From positions 230,843-294,842 of the forward strand of contig NZ_JACJVO010000001.1 of assembly GCF_014212055.1 (NCBI RefSeq): a DNA stretch of 64,000 bases, in the 5' to 3' direction. A program made the translations under genes and the position numbers. Within the stretch, counting starts at the first letter, position 1, and each line of letters begins with the position of its first letter. Shown in pieces: positions 18,563-26,551 of the stretch. The notes beneath the pieces were generated by a model. That model was not told the origin of the DNA and ran no database searches. It saw only the letters and a program-made list of their open reading frames with translations. Source of the DNA: Cohnella zeiphila (lineage in GTDB: Bacteria > Bacillota > Bacilli > Paenibacillales > Paenibacillaceae).

Positions 18563-19474
18563 TTATTCCAGCCGCGAATGCTGCTTGCGGTAGTCGGAAG
18601 GGGCCGCTCCGGTCCAACGTTTGAATTGACGGCTGAAGTGGGCAATGTCCCGATAGCCGAGAATGGCCGAGATCGTTTGAACCGTATAACGCGGGTCGGA
18701 CAGCAGATGGCACGCTTCGTGAAGCATAAGCTCGGACCAGTAGGCCCGCGGGGACTGCCCGTACACTTCCCGAAAAATCCGGTTGCAGTAGGAGACGCTA
18801 ATGCCGAGCGCGGCGGCGATCTCGCGGATGCCGTAAGGCTCTTCGCCGCTCTTGCCCTTGCGGAACGTCTGATTGGCCAGGCCCTGCAAGCGTCCTGCGA
18901 TCTCATGCGCCAGTTCTACCTTGCCGTACGATTGCGGCGAGAGTTGGAGCGTCTCGGCGGAGACGGCGTCCCATAGCTGGGCCAACAGCTCGAACACGGT
19001 CGACTGCAACCGCATCCGGCCGGCGACGGACCGGGCGTTGGCCGCGGAATCGGGCTCCATCATCTTGCCGAGCGCCGGCCGGATCTTCCGGGCGATCGGG
19101 CTGGCGGCGGGGAAGAGCGTCTGCTCCATCCGGCCGAGCAGCGACAGGAACAGCCGGTCGTCCAGGTCGAAATGGATGCAGAAATATTCGAACGGCTGGC
19201 CGTCCCCGCTGCGGCTGGAATGCACGTCCCCCGGCCGGAGCAGCAGCAGGTCGCCGGCGCGCTGGTCGTATTCCATGCCGTTGACTCTCATCGTTTGATG
19301 ACCTTCCAGTAAGTAATTGATCTCGTATTGCGGATGCTCGTGCGGCGGATACGACCAATCCCCGGCCACCTTGCGGCGGTGAATGCCGAATAGGTTCAGC
19401 GTCGTTTTGACGTCGGGGAACATCATCTCGTTCACGAAGGTTCCGGAACCGTGCAAAAAAGGCGATGCGTCCAA
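18563..19474 (-). CDS. AraC-family transcriptional regulator
   Basis: About 303 residues with a cupin-like sensor (SYPPHEHPQYEINYLLEGHQ; RAGDLLLLRPGDVHSS) and two C-terminal helix-turn-helix motifs (IREIAAALGISVSYCNRIF; ISAILGYRDIAHFSRQFKRW). TTG at 19474 is preferred: GGAGAGGGG lies nine bases upstream and a possible -10 (TATACT, 19507-19512) lies inside the longer frame, which begins at 19525; an ATG at 19498 is the alternative. It lies upstream of the uxu operon on the same strand and may add positive control. Confidence 0.9.
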   Translation of the reverse strand: MDASPFLHGSGTFVNEMMFPDVKTTLNLFGIHRRKVAGDWSYPPHEHPQYEINYLLEGHQTMRVNGMEYDQRAGDLLLLRPGDVHSSRSGDGQPFEYFCIHFDLDDRLFLSLLGRMEQTLFPAASPIARKIRPALGKMMEPDSAANARSVAGRMRLQSTVFELLAQLWDAVSAETLQLSPQSYGKVELAHEIAGRLQGLANQTFRKGKSGEEPYGIREIAAALGISVSYCNRIFREVYGQSPRAYWSELMLHEACHLLSDPRYTVQTISAILGYRDIAHFSRQFKRWTGAAPSDYRKQHSRLE

Positions 19475-19574
19475 GTGTCCTTTCCCCTCTCCGGTCATGT
19501 GTCCCCAGTATAATCGATCAGGCACGCTTCGGGTAAGATTACGCCGGATTTGGATAGCGTCCCGTGAACATGGG

Positions 19575-19608
19575 AAAGGGACTGCCCTCTCGTAGGCGCA
19601 GTCCCTTT
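19575..19608 (-). terminator. Putative terminator of the Thr/Gly-rich lipoprotein gene
   Basis: An 11-bp perfect stem (AAAGGGACTGC with GCAGTCCCTTT) begins five bases beyond the lipoprotein stop codon. Only three T follow on the minus strand, so termination may be partial. Confidence 0.6.
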
Positions 19609-19612
19609 GGCG

Positions 19613-20527
19613 TTACCTGTGGCTGGTGCCGGTATGCGTCGCGGCGGTCGTACCCGAAGGCGAAGTTTCGGAAGCTTTCTTCAGAATGTAGCTCAGATCT
19701 TTCGCCAGCGTGTTCGACTCGGCGCGAATCTTGGACGGGGTGGACAGCATCCGGTTGACGCGGTCGATCGCTTCGACCGCACGGGTATCGGTCACGGTCA
19801 GCACGCGGGAGGTCGTGCCGCTGCGTCCTGCTGTCGCGGTGCCCGTTGTCGTTCCCATACCGGTCGTCGTCGTTCCGCTCATTCCATGGAAGCCCGTGCT
19901 ATAGGAAGTCGCATGAGTGCCGTGTTTGGAGCCGACGATCGTTAGGTTGCCCAGCTGCAGAACGTGGTTATTCGTGACGCTGAGACCGTGAATATGGGTG
20001 TTGCTCAAGCTGCTCGTTCCCACGGTGCCGTTATAGCTCGATGCGGAAGAGCCGAAGCCGGTCGTTCCGGTCGTGCCGAATGGAACGCCCGTCCGGGAAG
20101 GAGTCGTACCGTAGGTACTGTACCCGCTTGTTCCCGTCATCCCGGTCGTATTGGAATACATGCCGGTTCCGGTTGTGCCGGTCGTCCCTGTCGTACCGTA
20201 GCCCGTCATGCCGTAGCCGGGCGTCGTGGTCGGTCCGGAATAGCGGGTAATTCCGTTCCCGTAGTAATTGTTCGTACGATACCCGTCATAATTGTTCGTA
20301 CGATATCCGTCCGTTCCGAAATAGCCCGGATGACGGTAGCCCGGCGCATTCAGGATGCCGAGGCCGTTGCGATCCAAAGCGTTGGACCGGTACGTCGTGT
20401 GGCCGTCGATCACTCTGGCGGGATGGACGTTCTTGGTGGTTACACCGTTGTTGTGAGTGGTGCAGCCGGCAAACATGAGGGTAGACATCCCTAAAACGCA
20501 AGCGAGCGACAGCGTACCGAGCTTCAA
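19613..20527 (-). CDS. Thr/Gly/Tyr-rich lipoprotein, YhcN/YlaJ-like C-terminus
   Basis: A 304-residue protein. Residues 1-22 form a lipoprotein signal ending MFAGC (slightly atypical lipobox with Phe at -3). The middle (about 60-180) is low complexity, rich in Thr, Gly, Tyr and Ser, with a duplicated GYRTNNY. The C-terminal 60 residues (VLTVTDTRAVEAIDRVNRML, NTLAKDLSYILKKA) resemble the YhcN/YlaJ sporulation lipoprotein family. It probably sits on the membrane or spore surface. The function of the low-complexity region is unknown; family assignment is moderate. Confidence 0.7.
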   Translation of the reverse strand: MKLGTLSLACVLGMSTLMFAGCTTHNNGVTTKNVHPARVIDGHTTYRSNALDRNGLGILNAPGYRHPGYFGTDGYRTNNYDGYRTNNYYGNGITRYSGPTTTPGYGMTGYGTTGTTGTTGTGMYSNTTGMTGTSGYSTYGTTPSRTGVPFGTTGTTGFGSSASSYNGTVGTSSLSNTHIHGLSVTNNHVLQLGNLTIVGSKHGTHATSYSTGFHGMSGTTTTGMGTTTGTATAGRSGTTSRVLTVTDTRAVEAIDRVNRMLSTPSKIRAESNTLAKDLSYILKKASETSPSGTTAATHTGTSHR

Positions 20528-20768
20528 GACGATTCCTCCCGTTAATGTTGTGGCCTTTGAGGGCCCGACGTTATTGTTCGCAGCGGCAACGGACCTAAAC
20601 GAGTGAACTGCTGCACAAGCTGGTTCTTCGATGGGTTCGATCCGATCATTTCCCTGCGGCTCGCCGAAGAGAATCGTATTTCTTCAAATTAAATGCTTGA
20701 CATGTTGGTCGCCCGCATGGTAAATTATATTTCGCTGACGCCGAAATGAATGGCGTTGCAAACCATTT

Positions 20769-20856
<88 letters not shown>

Positions 20857-20870
20857 TCTATGAATGAACT

Positions 20871-20910
20871 GGCTCTTGAACTTGTCCTTGTGACGGTTCA
20901 GGAGCTTTTT
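20871..20910 (+). terminator. Rho-independent terminator after tRNA-Leu
   Basis: Stem GCTCTTGAAC with GTTCAGGAGC (one G-T pair), 14-base loop, followed by five T. It begins 15 bases after the tRNA. Confidence 0.8.
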
Positions 20911-21027
20911 GCATCATTGGAATTTGCAAAGTGCCGCTCATGACATGTGCCGACGAAATTGTGGAACTGTAATCCAGATGAGCATAAACGACTTGATATA
21001 ATTCGGAAGTCAAACCGGAAAGTGGTG

Positions 21028-21612
21028 ATGAATTTGAATAAGATCCCGCTAGATAAAGAAATAATACTCAATACAACAGAAGAAGTCATTCGCCGTTTCG
21101 GACCAGACAAAGCGAATATCACAGACGTGGCCAAATCATTAAAAGTTAGCCACGCTGCCATTTATAGATATTTTAACGGGAAAACAGCCCTTTGGAATGC
21201 TGTTACAGAACGCTGGCTTACAAAAATGAATGCCGCTCTAGAAGATATTTTAAAAGAAGATAATCCGGCTGATATTAAGCTTTTTCATTTACTCGATGAA
21301 TTTGCGGAATCTAAACGCCGCAGTGCTATTCATGACCCGGAGATGTTTGCGAATTACATGAAACTGGCACACAGCTCGGTGGAAGTAATAAAAAAAAGCA
21401 TAGAAGAAGGTATTAACCGTATCGAGAAGATTATCGTTCAAGGAATTTCGGAAGGCATATTTTTTACGGAATCTCCTCATCAAGCGGCAAGATCCGTATA
21501 TCTTTCAACCGGTGTTTTTATCAACCCGAACTCCTTTGAAGATCCGAATCGAAAACAGAACATAAGGTCTGTTATAAATCTTCTGATAAGAGGACTTAAA
21601 AATCCTAATTGA
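21028..21612 (+). CDS. TetR-family regulator (AT-rich, probably acquired)
   Basis: A 194-residue regulator with an N-terminal TetR helix-turn-helix (TEEVIRRFGPDKANITDVAKSL...VSHAAIYRYFNGKTAL, about 13-55) and a helical ligand domain resembling the YbjK/TetR_C type. ATG at 21028 follows a weak GGTG site; the frame extends upstream without support. Base composition is clearly AT-rich compared with the rest of the window, as is the flanking DNA. Two inverted repeats lie between it and the dehydrogenase gene downstream, which it probably represses. Likely acquired with or beside that gene. Confidence 0.9.
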   Translation: MNLNKIPLDKEIILNTTEEVIRRFGPDKANITDVAKSLKVSHAAIYRYFNGKTALWNAVTERWLTKMNAALEDILKEDNPADIKLFHLLDEFAESKRRSAIHDPEMFANYMKLAHSSVEVIKKSIEEGINRIEKIIVQGISEGIFFTESPHQAARSVYLSTGVFINPNSFEDPNRKQNIRSVINLLIRGLKNPN

Positions 21613-21710
21613 ATCGAGCAGGGATGGCGGTTAGCCTTCGTCTTTATGTCAACACCTTATTGGTGAGAAGGGACTTGGATTTTTTCTCAGCAATGCTTTT
21701 TTTTAGTGAA

Positions 21711-21738
21711 AAGTTACAAATGATAAATCTTGTAACTT
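21711..21738. promoter_or_regulatory. Operator-like inverted repeat 1 upstream of the dehydrogenase gene
   Basis: Perfect arms AAGTTACAA and TTGTAACTT separated by 10 bases. The same half-site recurs in repeat 2 further downstream. A TTGTAA/GATAAT pair (16-base spacing) starts in the right arm, so a regulator bound here would block a promoter. Most likely the TetR protein's site. Confidence 0.65.
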
Positions 21739-21765
21739 ATCAGCATAAAGTGATAATATTTATTC

Positions 21766-21797
21766 ACAAGTTACAATACATGAAATAAGTAACTTGT
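21766..21797. promoter_or_regulatory. Operator-like inverted repeat 2 upstream of the dehydrogenase gene
   Basis: Perfect arms ACAAGTTAC and GTAACTTGT with a 14-base spacer, sharing the GTAACTT half-site with repeat 1. It lies between the putative promoter and the ribosome-binding site of the dehydrogenase gene. Confidence 0.6.
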
Positions 21798-21831
21798 ATC
21801 ATTGAATTTGAGGTTTAAAGGAGGATATTCT

Positions 21832-22779
21832 ATGAGTAATTTTGTGACAGGGGCAAGCAGAGCGGTCCGGCTCGAGTCATTCGGCGGGCCTGAGGTCCTC
21901 AACGTCCGCGAGGTGCCCGTGCCGCAGGCCGGCTCGGGACAGATTCGCGTGCGCGTCACCGCGGCCGGGCTGAACCCGATGGACTGGTTCATGACCTCCG
22001 ACGCAGACACCGCCGCTCGATTCGGCTTAAGCTTGCCGTCCGGGTTCGGAACCGACTATGCCGGGATCGTGGACCAAGCAGGTGAGGGCGTGACCGAGTT
22101 CGCGGCGGGCGACCGCGTGTTCGGCGGTGCCCTCTCCCGCGCGGTTGCTACCTACGTAATCGTAGATGTGGCAGGGACCATCGCGGCGGGCGGCGACGTT
22201 CACCGCACTCCCGACGGCGTCGACGACCGCACAGCGGCCGCTCTTACGATCGCGGGCTGCACGGCCTCCGCCGCCCTCGCCGTGGTCAATCCGGGCCCGG
22301 ACGACACGGTGCTCATCGGCGGCGCCGGAGGCGGGGTCGGCGTGTTCGCCGTCCAACTCGCTCGACTCGCGGGCGCGCGAGTGATCGGAACAGGATCGGC
22401 GACCTCGGCCGCCGCCCTGCGTGCCCTCGGGGCCGAACCGGTCACCTATGGCGACGGCATGGTCGACCGGATCCGCGCTCTGGCTCCCGCAGGCGTCACT
22501 GCGGCGATCGATCTATACGGGACAGACACGGTGCAGGCTGCTCGAGACCTTGGTGTTCCCGACAAGCGCATCACCACCATCGCTGCGCTGGTGGAGGGGA
22601 TCACGCCGGCAAACGGTGCCAACGCCGCCCCTTGCGCCATTGAAGAGATTGCACGCCTGGTCGCGACGGGCCAGCTCCAAGTGCCCATCGCAGCGACTTT
22701 CCCGATGGAGCAGATCCGCGCGGCGGTCGAGCTTCAAGCAGGCCGGCACGTGCACGGCAAGGTCGTCATTACCATCTAG
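21832..22779 (+). CDS. NADP-dependent quinone-oxidoreductase-like dehydrogenase (MDR family)
   Basis: A 315-residue medium-chain dehydrogenase/reductase of the zinc-free quinone oxidoreductase type: N-terminal GroES-like domain (about 10-110), then a Rossmann domain with VLIGGAGGGVGVFAVQLARLAGARVIG, and an ending HVHGKVVITI. ATG at 21832 has AAAGGAGG upstream. The coding sequence is markedly more GC-rich than its AT-rich flanks and resembles actinobacterial genes in codon use, so transfer is likely. It is probably induced through the adjacent TetR protein and reduces quinones or unsaturated carbonyls. Confidence 0.9.
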   Translation: MSNFVTGASRAVRLESFGGPEVLNVREVPVPQAGSGQIRVRVTAAGLNPMDWFMTSDADTAARFGLSLPSGFGTDYAGIVDQAGEGVTEFAAGDRVFGGALSRAVATYVIVDVAGTIAAGGDVHRTPDGVDDRTAAALTIAGCTASAALAVVNPGPDDTVLIGGAGGGVGVFAVQLARLAGARVIGTGSATSAAALRALGAEPVTYGDGMVDRIRALAPAGVTAAIDLYGTDTVQAARDLGVPDKRITTIAALVEGITPANGANAAPCAIEEIARLVATGQLQVPIAATFPMEQIRAAVELQAGRHVHGKVVITI

Positions 22780-22914
22780 TTCATTAATTTAGTTCGTCTG
22801 AACTTTCAAATTCATTTCTTTTTGACTGCGCTCCGCTAACAATTGCCGATGGTCAAAATCACAATTAATGTACATATTCATCAAGCTAATTTCGCATGAG
22901 TGAAAACATAAATA

Positions 22915-22947
22915 CAAGAAGCAAACCGGGATGCGGTTTGCTTCTTG
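22915..22947 (-). terminator. Stem-loop downstream of the copper lipoprotein gene
   Basis: A perfect 14-bp stem (CAAGAAGCAAACCG with CGGTTTGCTTCTTG, five-base loop) lies 31 bases beyond the stop codon of the cupredoxin gene. On the minus strand it is followed by an A/T-rich, T-biased tail, consistent with a terminator. Confidence 0.7.
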
Positions 22948-22977
22948 AACGTTGGACTCAACCTTATGATTCAGCAA

Positions 22978-23421
22978 TTATTCGACAATCAGTGTACCCT
23001 TCATTTGGGTATGGCCAGATCCGCAAGGCACGGAACAATGGTATTCGAAAGAGCCGGCTTTGTCCGCTGTAAACTCCGCACTGCCGTTTCCGTTAATGGT
23101 TACGTTGTAATCCGGGATCGTAAAGCCATGGCCGCCGTCATCGCTTTGCAATGTGATGTTGACTTTATCGCCTTTTTTGACGTGGATTTCTTTCTGGTCG
23201 TATTCAAAGTCCTTGGCCATCAACTTGATCTCCACGGCCTGACCGGCAGTTGATGTCGGGCTTGGGGAGGCGACCTCGGGTACCGATGCGGATGCGGTAG
23301 ACGCTTCTGCGGAAGATGCCGGCGATGCTTGTCCGCTTGTGCTCGTGCTATTGCCGCAAGCACTCAGTACGACCATCAAAGCTGCCAGAGCGGTCGTCAA
23401 TAGGAACAGGTGTTTTTTCAT
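22978..23421 (-). CDS. Stand-alone CuA-type cupredoxin lipoprotein
   Basis: A 147-residue exported protein: lipoprotein signal ending LSAC22, a Ser/Ala/Thr-rich linker (about 23-60), then a cupredoxin domain. The copper ligands match the binuclear CuA site of cytochrome c oxidase subunit II: H98 in GGHGF and C129-x3-C133-x3-H137-x2-M140 in HCSVPCGSGHTQM. There is no transmembrane anchor beyond the lipid and no oxidase gene nearby. Family members carry electrons or handle copper at the outer membrane face. AAAGGAG precedes the start. Function here is inferred from the ligand set only. Confidence 0.88.
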   Translation of the reverse strand: MKKHLFLLTTALAALMVVLSACGNSTSTSGQASPASSAEASTASASVPEVASPSPTSTAGQAVEIKLMAKDFEYDQKEIHVKKGDKVNITLQSDDGGHGFTIPDYNVTINGNGSAEFTADKAGSFEYHCSVPCGSGHTQMKGTLIVE

Positions 23422-23632
23422 ATTATGAATTCTCTCCTTTTGATAAATCTTATGATAATGTCGAAATTTACTGTAACATCGAGATCTTTAAATTTTGTTA
23501 AACATTTATTAAACGAATAGTATTAAATTTAAGGCTTACAACAAAGGACGCTTTGAAGCCGGCAACTGTGCCTCCTTTGCACCTATTGAATGGCCTCCGG
23601 ATACGGCGAGCAACATCCGCAGGGCTGGTAAC

Positions 23633-23676
23633 AAAAAAAGCCGGACAGTCTGAGGTGATCAGATTGCCCGGCTTTT
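23633..23676 (-). terminator. Rho-independent terminator of the AhpD/CMD-like gene
   Basis: On the minus strand a long imperfect stem (AAAAGCCGGGCAATCTGA with TCAGACTGTCCGGCTTTT) runs into seven T. It starts 36 bases beyond the stop codon. Confidence 0.85.
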
Positions 23677-23711
23677 CAAGTCATCTTCCGATTCCTTGCT
23701 CTTCAATTCCT

Positions 23712-24191
23712 TTAGCTCAGTCCGGCTTTCGTCAAACCGAAGGCCGCATCGGCCGAACCGGGCACCGTCTTGAAGGCGATATTGATCCGGTTCCAGGCGT
23801 TGATCGACATGATCGAGAAGGTCAAGTCCGAAATTTCTTTCTCCGAGAACTGCTCGCGCGCTCGATTATAAATATCGTCCGGCACGCCGTGCTCGGGCAG
23901 CTTGGTCAGAATCTCCGTCCATGCCAGCGCAGCCCGTTCGCGCGGAAGAAAAAGCGTGGACTCCCTCCAGATCGGAAGATGGTAAAGGCGAAGCTCGCTC
24001 TCTCCGTGGATTTTGGCTTCCTTGACATGCATGTCAAGACAGAAGCCGCATCCGTTGATTTGCGAAGCGCGGATATGAACCAGATCGAGAGTTTTTTGCT
24101 CGACGGAGCTTCCCTTCTCGGCATTGCTGAATTCCATCATCTTTTTGAAGAGTTCAGGAGACTGCTGCATATAATGGATACGTTGCGACAT
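23712..24191 (-). CDS. AhpD-like carboxymuconolactone decarboxylase-family protein
   Basis: A 159-residue CMD-family protein. The redox motif C48-G-F-C51 followed by H55 (NGCGFCLDMHVKEA) is the AhpD-type active site, used for peroxide or disulfide reduction. ATG at 24191 follows GAGG with nine-base spacing; the frame extends 101 codons upstream without a supported start. Genes of this family are the standard target of ECF41 sigma factors, and such a sigma gene lies 4 kb away across the ger operon. A candidate ECF-type promoter is immediately upstream. Confidence 0.92.
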   Translation of the reverse strand: MSQRIHYMQQSPELFKKMMEFSNAEKGSSVEQKTLDLVHIRASQINGCGFCLDMHVKEAKIHGESELRLYHLPIWRESTLFLPRERAALAWTEILTKLPEHGVPDDIYNRAREQFSEKEISDLTFSIMSINAWNRINIAFKTVPGSADAAFGLTKAGLS

Positions 24192-24240
24192 TGTGATTAC
24201 CTCACTTTTCTTTGAATTTTGGGCCTCATCCATATAACGA

Positions 24241-24262
24241 GACGGGGGTCTTTCCCGTGACA
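24241..24262 (-). promoter_or_regulatory. Candidate ECF41-type promoter of the CMD-family gene
   Basis: On the minus strand TGTCACG and CGTC are separated by 11 bases, ending about 50 bases before the start codon. The elements resemble the TGTCACA and CGTC boxes known for ECF41 targets, but the spacing is shorter than usual for ECF promoters, so this is tentative. Confidence 0.4.
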
Positions 24263-24274
24263 TGCCGATCCGGC

Positions 24275-25375
24275 TTAATCGGCGATCGGCGTTTTGAGCC
24301 GTTGGCGGATGCTGCCCGCAATCCATAAGATCAACGGTACCGCGAGGTAGAGGAAAGGATAAAAAAGGCTGACCAGAAACAAGTTGTTCGGCATATCGGA
24401 AGTACGACTGTCGGAAATGCAATAAACCGCATAACCCAGCCAGATCAGCGTCGTGAGAAAAGCGACGAGCTTCCAATTTTTGATTCCGGTCCATTCGGAT
24501 AATCCGTAGCTTAGAATGAACAAGCAGACCGAAAGTTTAATAAACGCGCCAAGCAGCCAAAGAGGAATAAAGAAAGCGTCGATATTCTGAATAAAATTGA
24601 GAATGGATACGAATTTGGTGAGAGAATAGATCGGAAAAACCAACTGCATGGCGAGATTGGGTCCGGTTACGAATAAAAGCACGAGGGTGCTGAGTACGCC
24701 CCAAAGCAGGGCAATCGTCGTCCCCCACAGAATCGTACGCGAGGCGTTCCGCTTGTTTTCGGCGAAAAAGAACAGCATCAGGATGATCGAAGGATCGATC
24801 ATGTAGTTGTAGGAGTGAAAGGCGCCTTTTACAATACTTAACCACCCGGTGTCGGCATAAATGGGGAGTATTCTTTTGATATCCATATCTTGAGGATTCA
24901 GGATCAGCTGGATAAACAACATGAAGAGAAAGATGGGGCCGATAATCTCCGCGCAGCGGCTTACGGCCGTAATTCCGCCTTTGAGCACGGCGTAGGTTAC
25001 CAGAAACATGACGCCTAACAGAATGACGATCATAGGCGTTTGATGGAGCATGACCAGGTTCTGGAATTCAACCAATCCTTTGAGGATGATGCTCATGTGC
25101 ATGAACCAGAGCAGAAAGTAAACGACAACGACGATTTTGCCGATCACGGTACCCAGAAGATCCTTTATGAATCCCACCAACGTTTTATCCTTGTTTTGCA
25201 TGCATACCTTTAGCATGATCCAGGTGACAGCCAGCATGAATCCTCCGCCAAGGAGAATCGAAATCCAGCAGTCCTGGCGCGATTGCGCTGCCGCCAAATG
25301 GGTCGGCAAGTAGGACAGCTCGACCAGAGAAGAGATGCTGACCAGCCAGAACATTTGGTATGCGCTTATTTTCAC
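24275..25375 (-). CDS. gerAB: Spore germination permease-like protein GerAB
   Basis: A 366-residue protein with ten hydrophobic segments of the APC-like spore germination permease family (MKISAYQMFWLVSISSLVELSYLP start; LFIQLILNPQDMDIKRILPIY; SYNYMIDPSIILMLFFFAENKRNA). This subunit of the inner spore-membrane receptor binds the germinant. It starts at GTG 25375, 22 bases after gerAC, and is the last gene of an A-C-B operon. Symbol reflects family position; which of the several ger operons this is cannot be told. Confidence 0.93.
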   Translation of the reverse strand: MKISAYQMFWLVSISSLVELSYLPTHLAAAQSRQDCWISILLGGGFMLAVTWIMLKVCMQNKDKTLVGFIKDLLGTVIGKIVVVVYFLLWFMHMSIILKGLVEFQNLVMLHQTPMIVILLGVMFLVTYAVLKGGITAVSRCAEIIGPIFLFMLFIQLILNPQDMDIKRILPIYADTGWLSIVKGAFHSYNYMIDPSIILMLFFFAENKRNASRTILWGTTIALLWGVLSTLVLLFVTGPNLAMQLVFPIYSLTKFVSILNFIQNIDAFFIPLWLLGAFIKLSVCLFILSYGLSEWTGIKNWKLVAFLTTLIWLGYAVYCISDSRTSDMPNNLFLVSLFYPFLYLAVPLILWIAGSIRQRLKTPIAD

Positions 25376-25396
25376 GGGTCGATGCCACTTCTTTCT

Positions 25397-26551
25397 TTAA
25401 GGTTTTAATTGTGCGCCGCTTGTTCCGCTAGATCTTAACTTGATATCCGCCTTGACGGTAACATTCAAGCTCTTGAACTTATCATCCCAGTCGTCCCTTT
25501 GCTTCTTCCACCAGTACGGATGCTTGCGATGAAGATGCTCTCCGATGCCGAATGCATCCGTTCCCCAGTTCCGGACTTTATCCATCGCCGCCTGCAAATC
25601 TTTCTGAAGCTGATCGTTTACATACCGCTCTGCCATCCTCTTGTTGTTTACTTCGGACATATCGAGCGAGGTCGTGTTTTCCAGGAGATAAGCTTGCGCC
25701 TTGACGGTCAAAACGACATGTTCGGGATTGCCGCCGGATCGAATTTGCCGCCGAAGATGGGTCAATCGGAAGGACAAGGCTCCTTTGCCGTCTTTCCAAG
25801 GGACGGTGAGTCCTTGGGACATCATTTTTCCCGACATCCATAGGACTCCGGAGCCTTCGGTTTCGTTCAGCGCCCCTTTGACTTTAAGCCGTTTGTTCAA
25901 GAAGGCATAACCGGACCACTGGGCAATCGGAGTCGTTATCTTCGAGCTCAGTTTGGCGTTTTGGATTTGAAGAGTCGGCAACAGCGGCCGGGTTCCTTCG
26001 GAGACGCTGTCGATAATGAATTGCCGGGTGGAGAAGCTTTTTAATCCGTTGACTTGCATTTCCTTATCCGCCGCGATGCTGGATAGATGCTCCATGGGGT
26101 GTCCCAGCGTGAGAAATTGTTTGGCGCTGCCTTTAATCATGACGGTTACGTCCCGCTCATTGTTCGCGGGGTCCCGGTTCAACTTGTCGAACAGCGCGCT
26201 TACGTCGTTCTTGTTGATGAAATCTTCGCTTATGGCGATCAGGATCCGGTGGCTGGTCATTAATTTGCGGGATAACTTCTTCTGAACCTTCTCGCTGGCT
26301 TCGAAGACATCTCTTCCGGTGGCCGACAGGACCACGAAGCCTTCCGAACTCTCGGACAGTCCGTCGAACGGACCGCTCTTCTGAGTGGGGATGACGATCT
26401 GATGGCCGACCTCGATCTGTCCGCCTTCCGCAGGATCTATGGACGTCCCCAGAACGAACGCCAGCTGATTCGGCTCCACGATATCCGTGCAGCTGGACAA
26501 GACCAGACTGAGGACGAGGGGGACGCTCCTTCTGAATAGAAGGCGAATCAT
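25397..26551 (-). CDS. gerAC: Ger(x)C family germinant-receptor lipoprotein GerAC
   Basis: A 384-residue lipoprotein with lipobox LSSC21 and the Ger(x)C N-terminal region (DIVEPNQLAFVLGTSIDPAE), VLSATGRDVFEASEKVQKKLSRKL and a C-terminal domain ending VTVKADIKLRSSG. It is exported to the outer face of the inner spore membrane and is required for receptor function. Its ATG overlaps the gerAA stop in ATGA, so the two are translationally coupled. Confidence 0.95.
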   Translation of the reverse strand: MIRLLFRRSVPLVLSLVLSSCTDIVEPNQLAFVLGTSIDPAEGGQIEVGHQIVIPTQKSGPFDGLSESSEGFVVLSATGRDVFEASEKVQKKLSRKLMTSHRILIAISEDFINKNDVSALFDKLNRDPANNERDVTVMIKGSAKQFLTLGHPMEHLSSIAADKEMQVNGLKSFSTRQFIIDSVSEGTRPLLPTLQIQNAKLSSKITTPIAQWSGYAFLNKRLKVKGALNETEGSGVLWMSGKMMSQGLTVPWKDGKGALSFRLTHLRRQIRSGGNPEHVVLTVKAQAYLLENTTSLDMSEVNNKRMAERYVNDQLQKDLQAAMDKVRNWGTDAFGIGEHLHRKHPYWWKKQRDDWDDKFKSLNVTVKADIKLRSSGTSGAQLKP

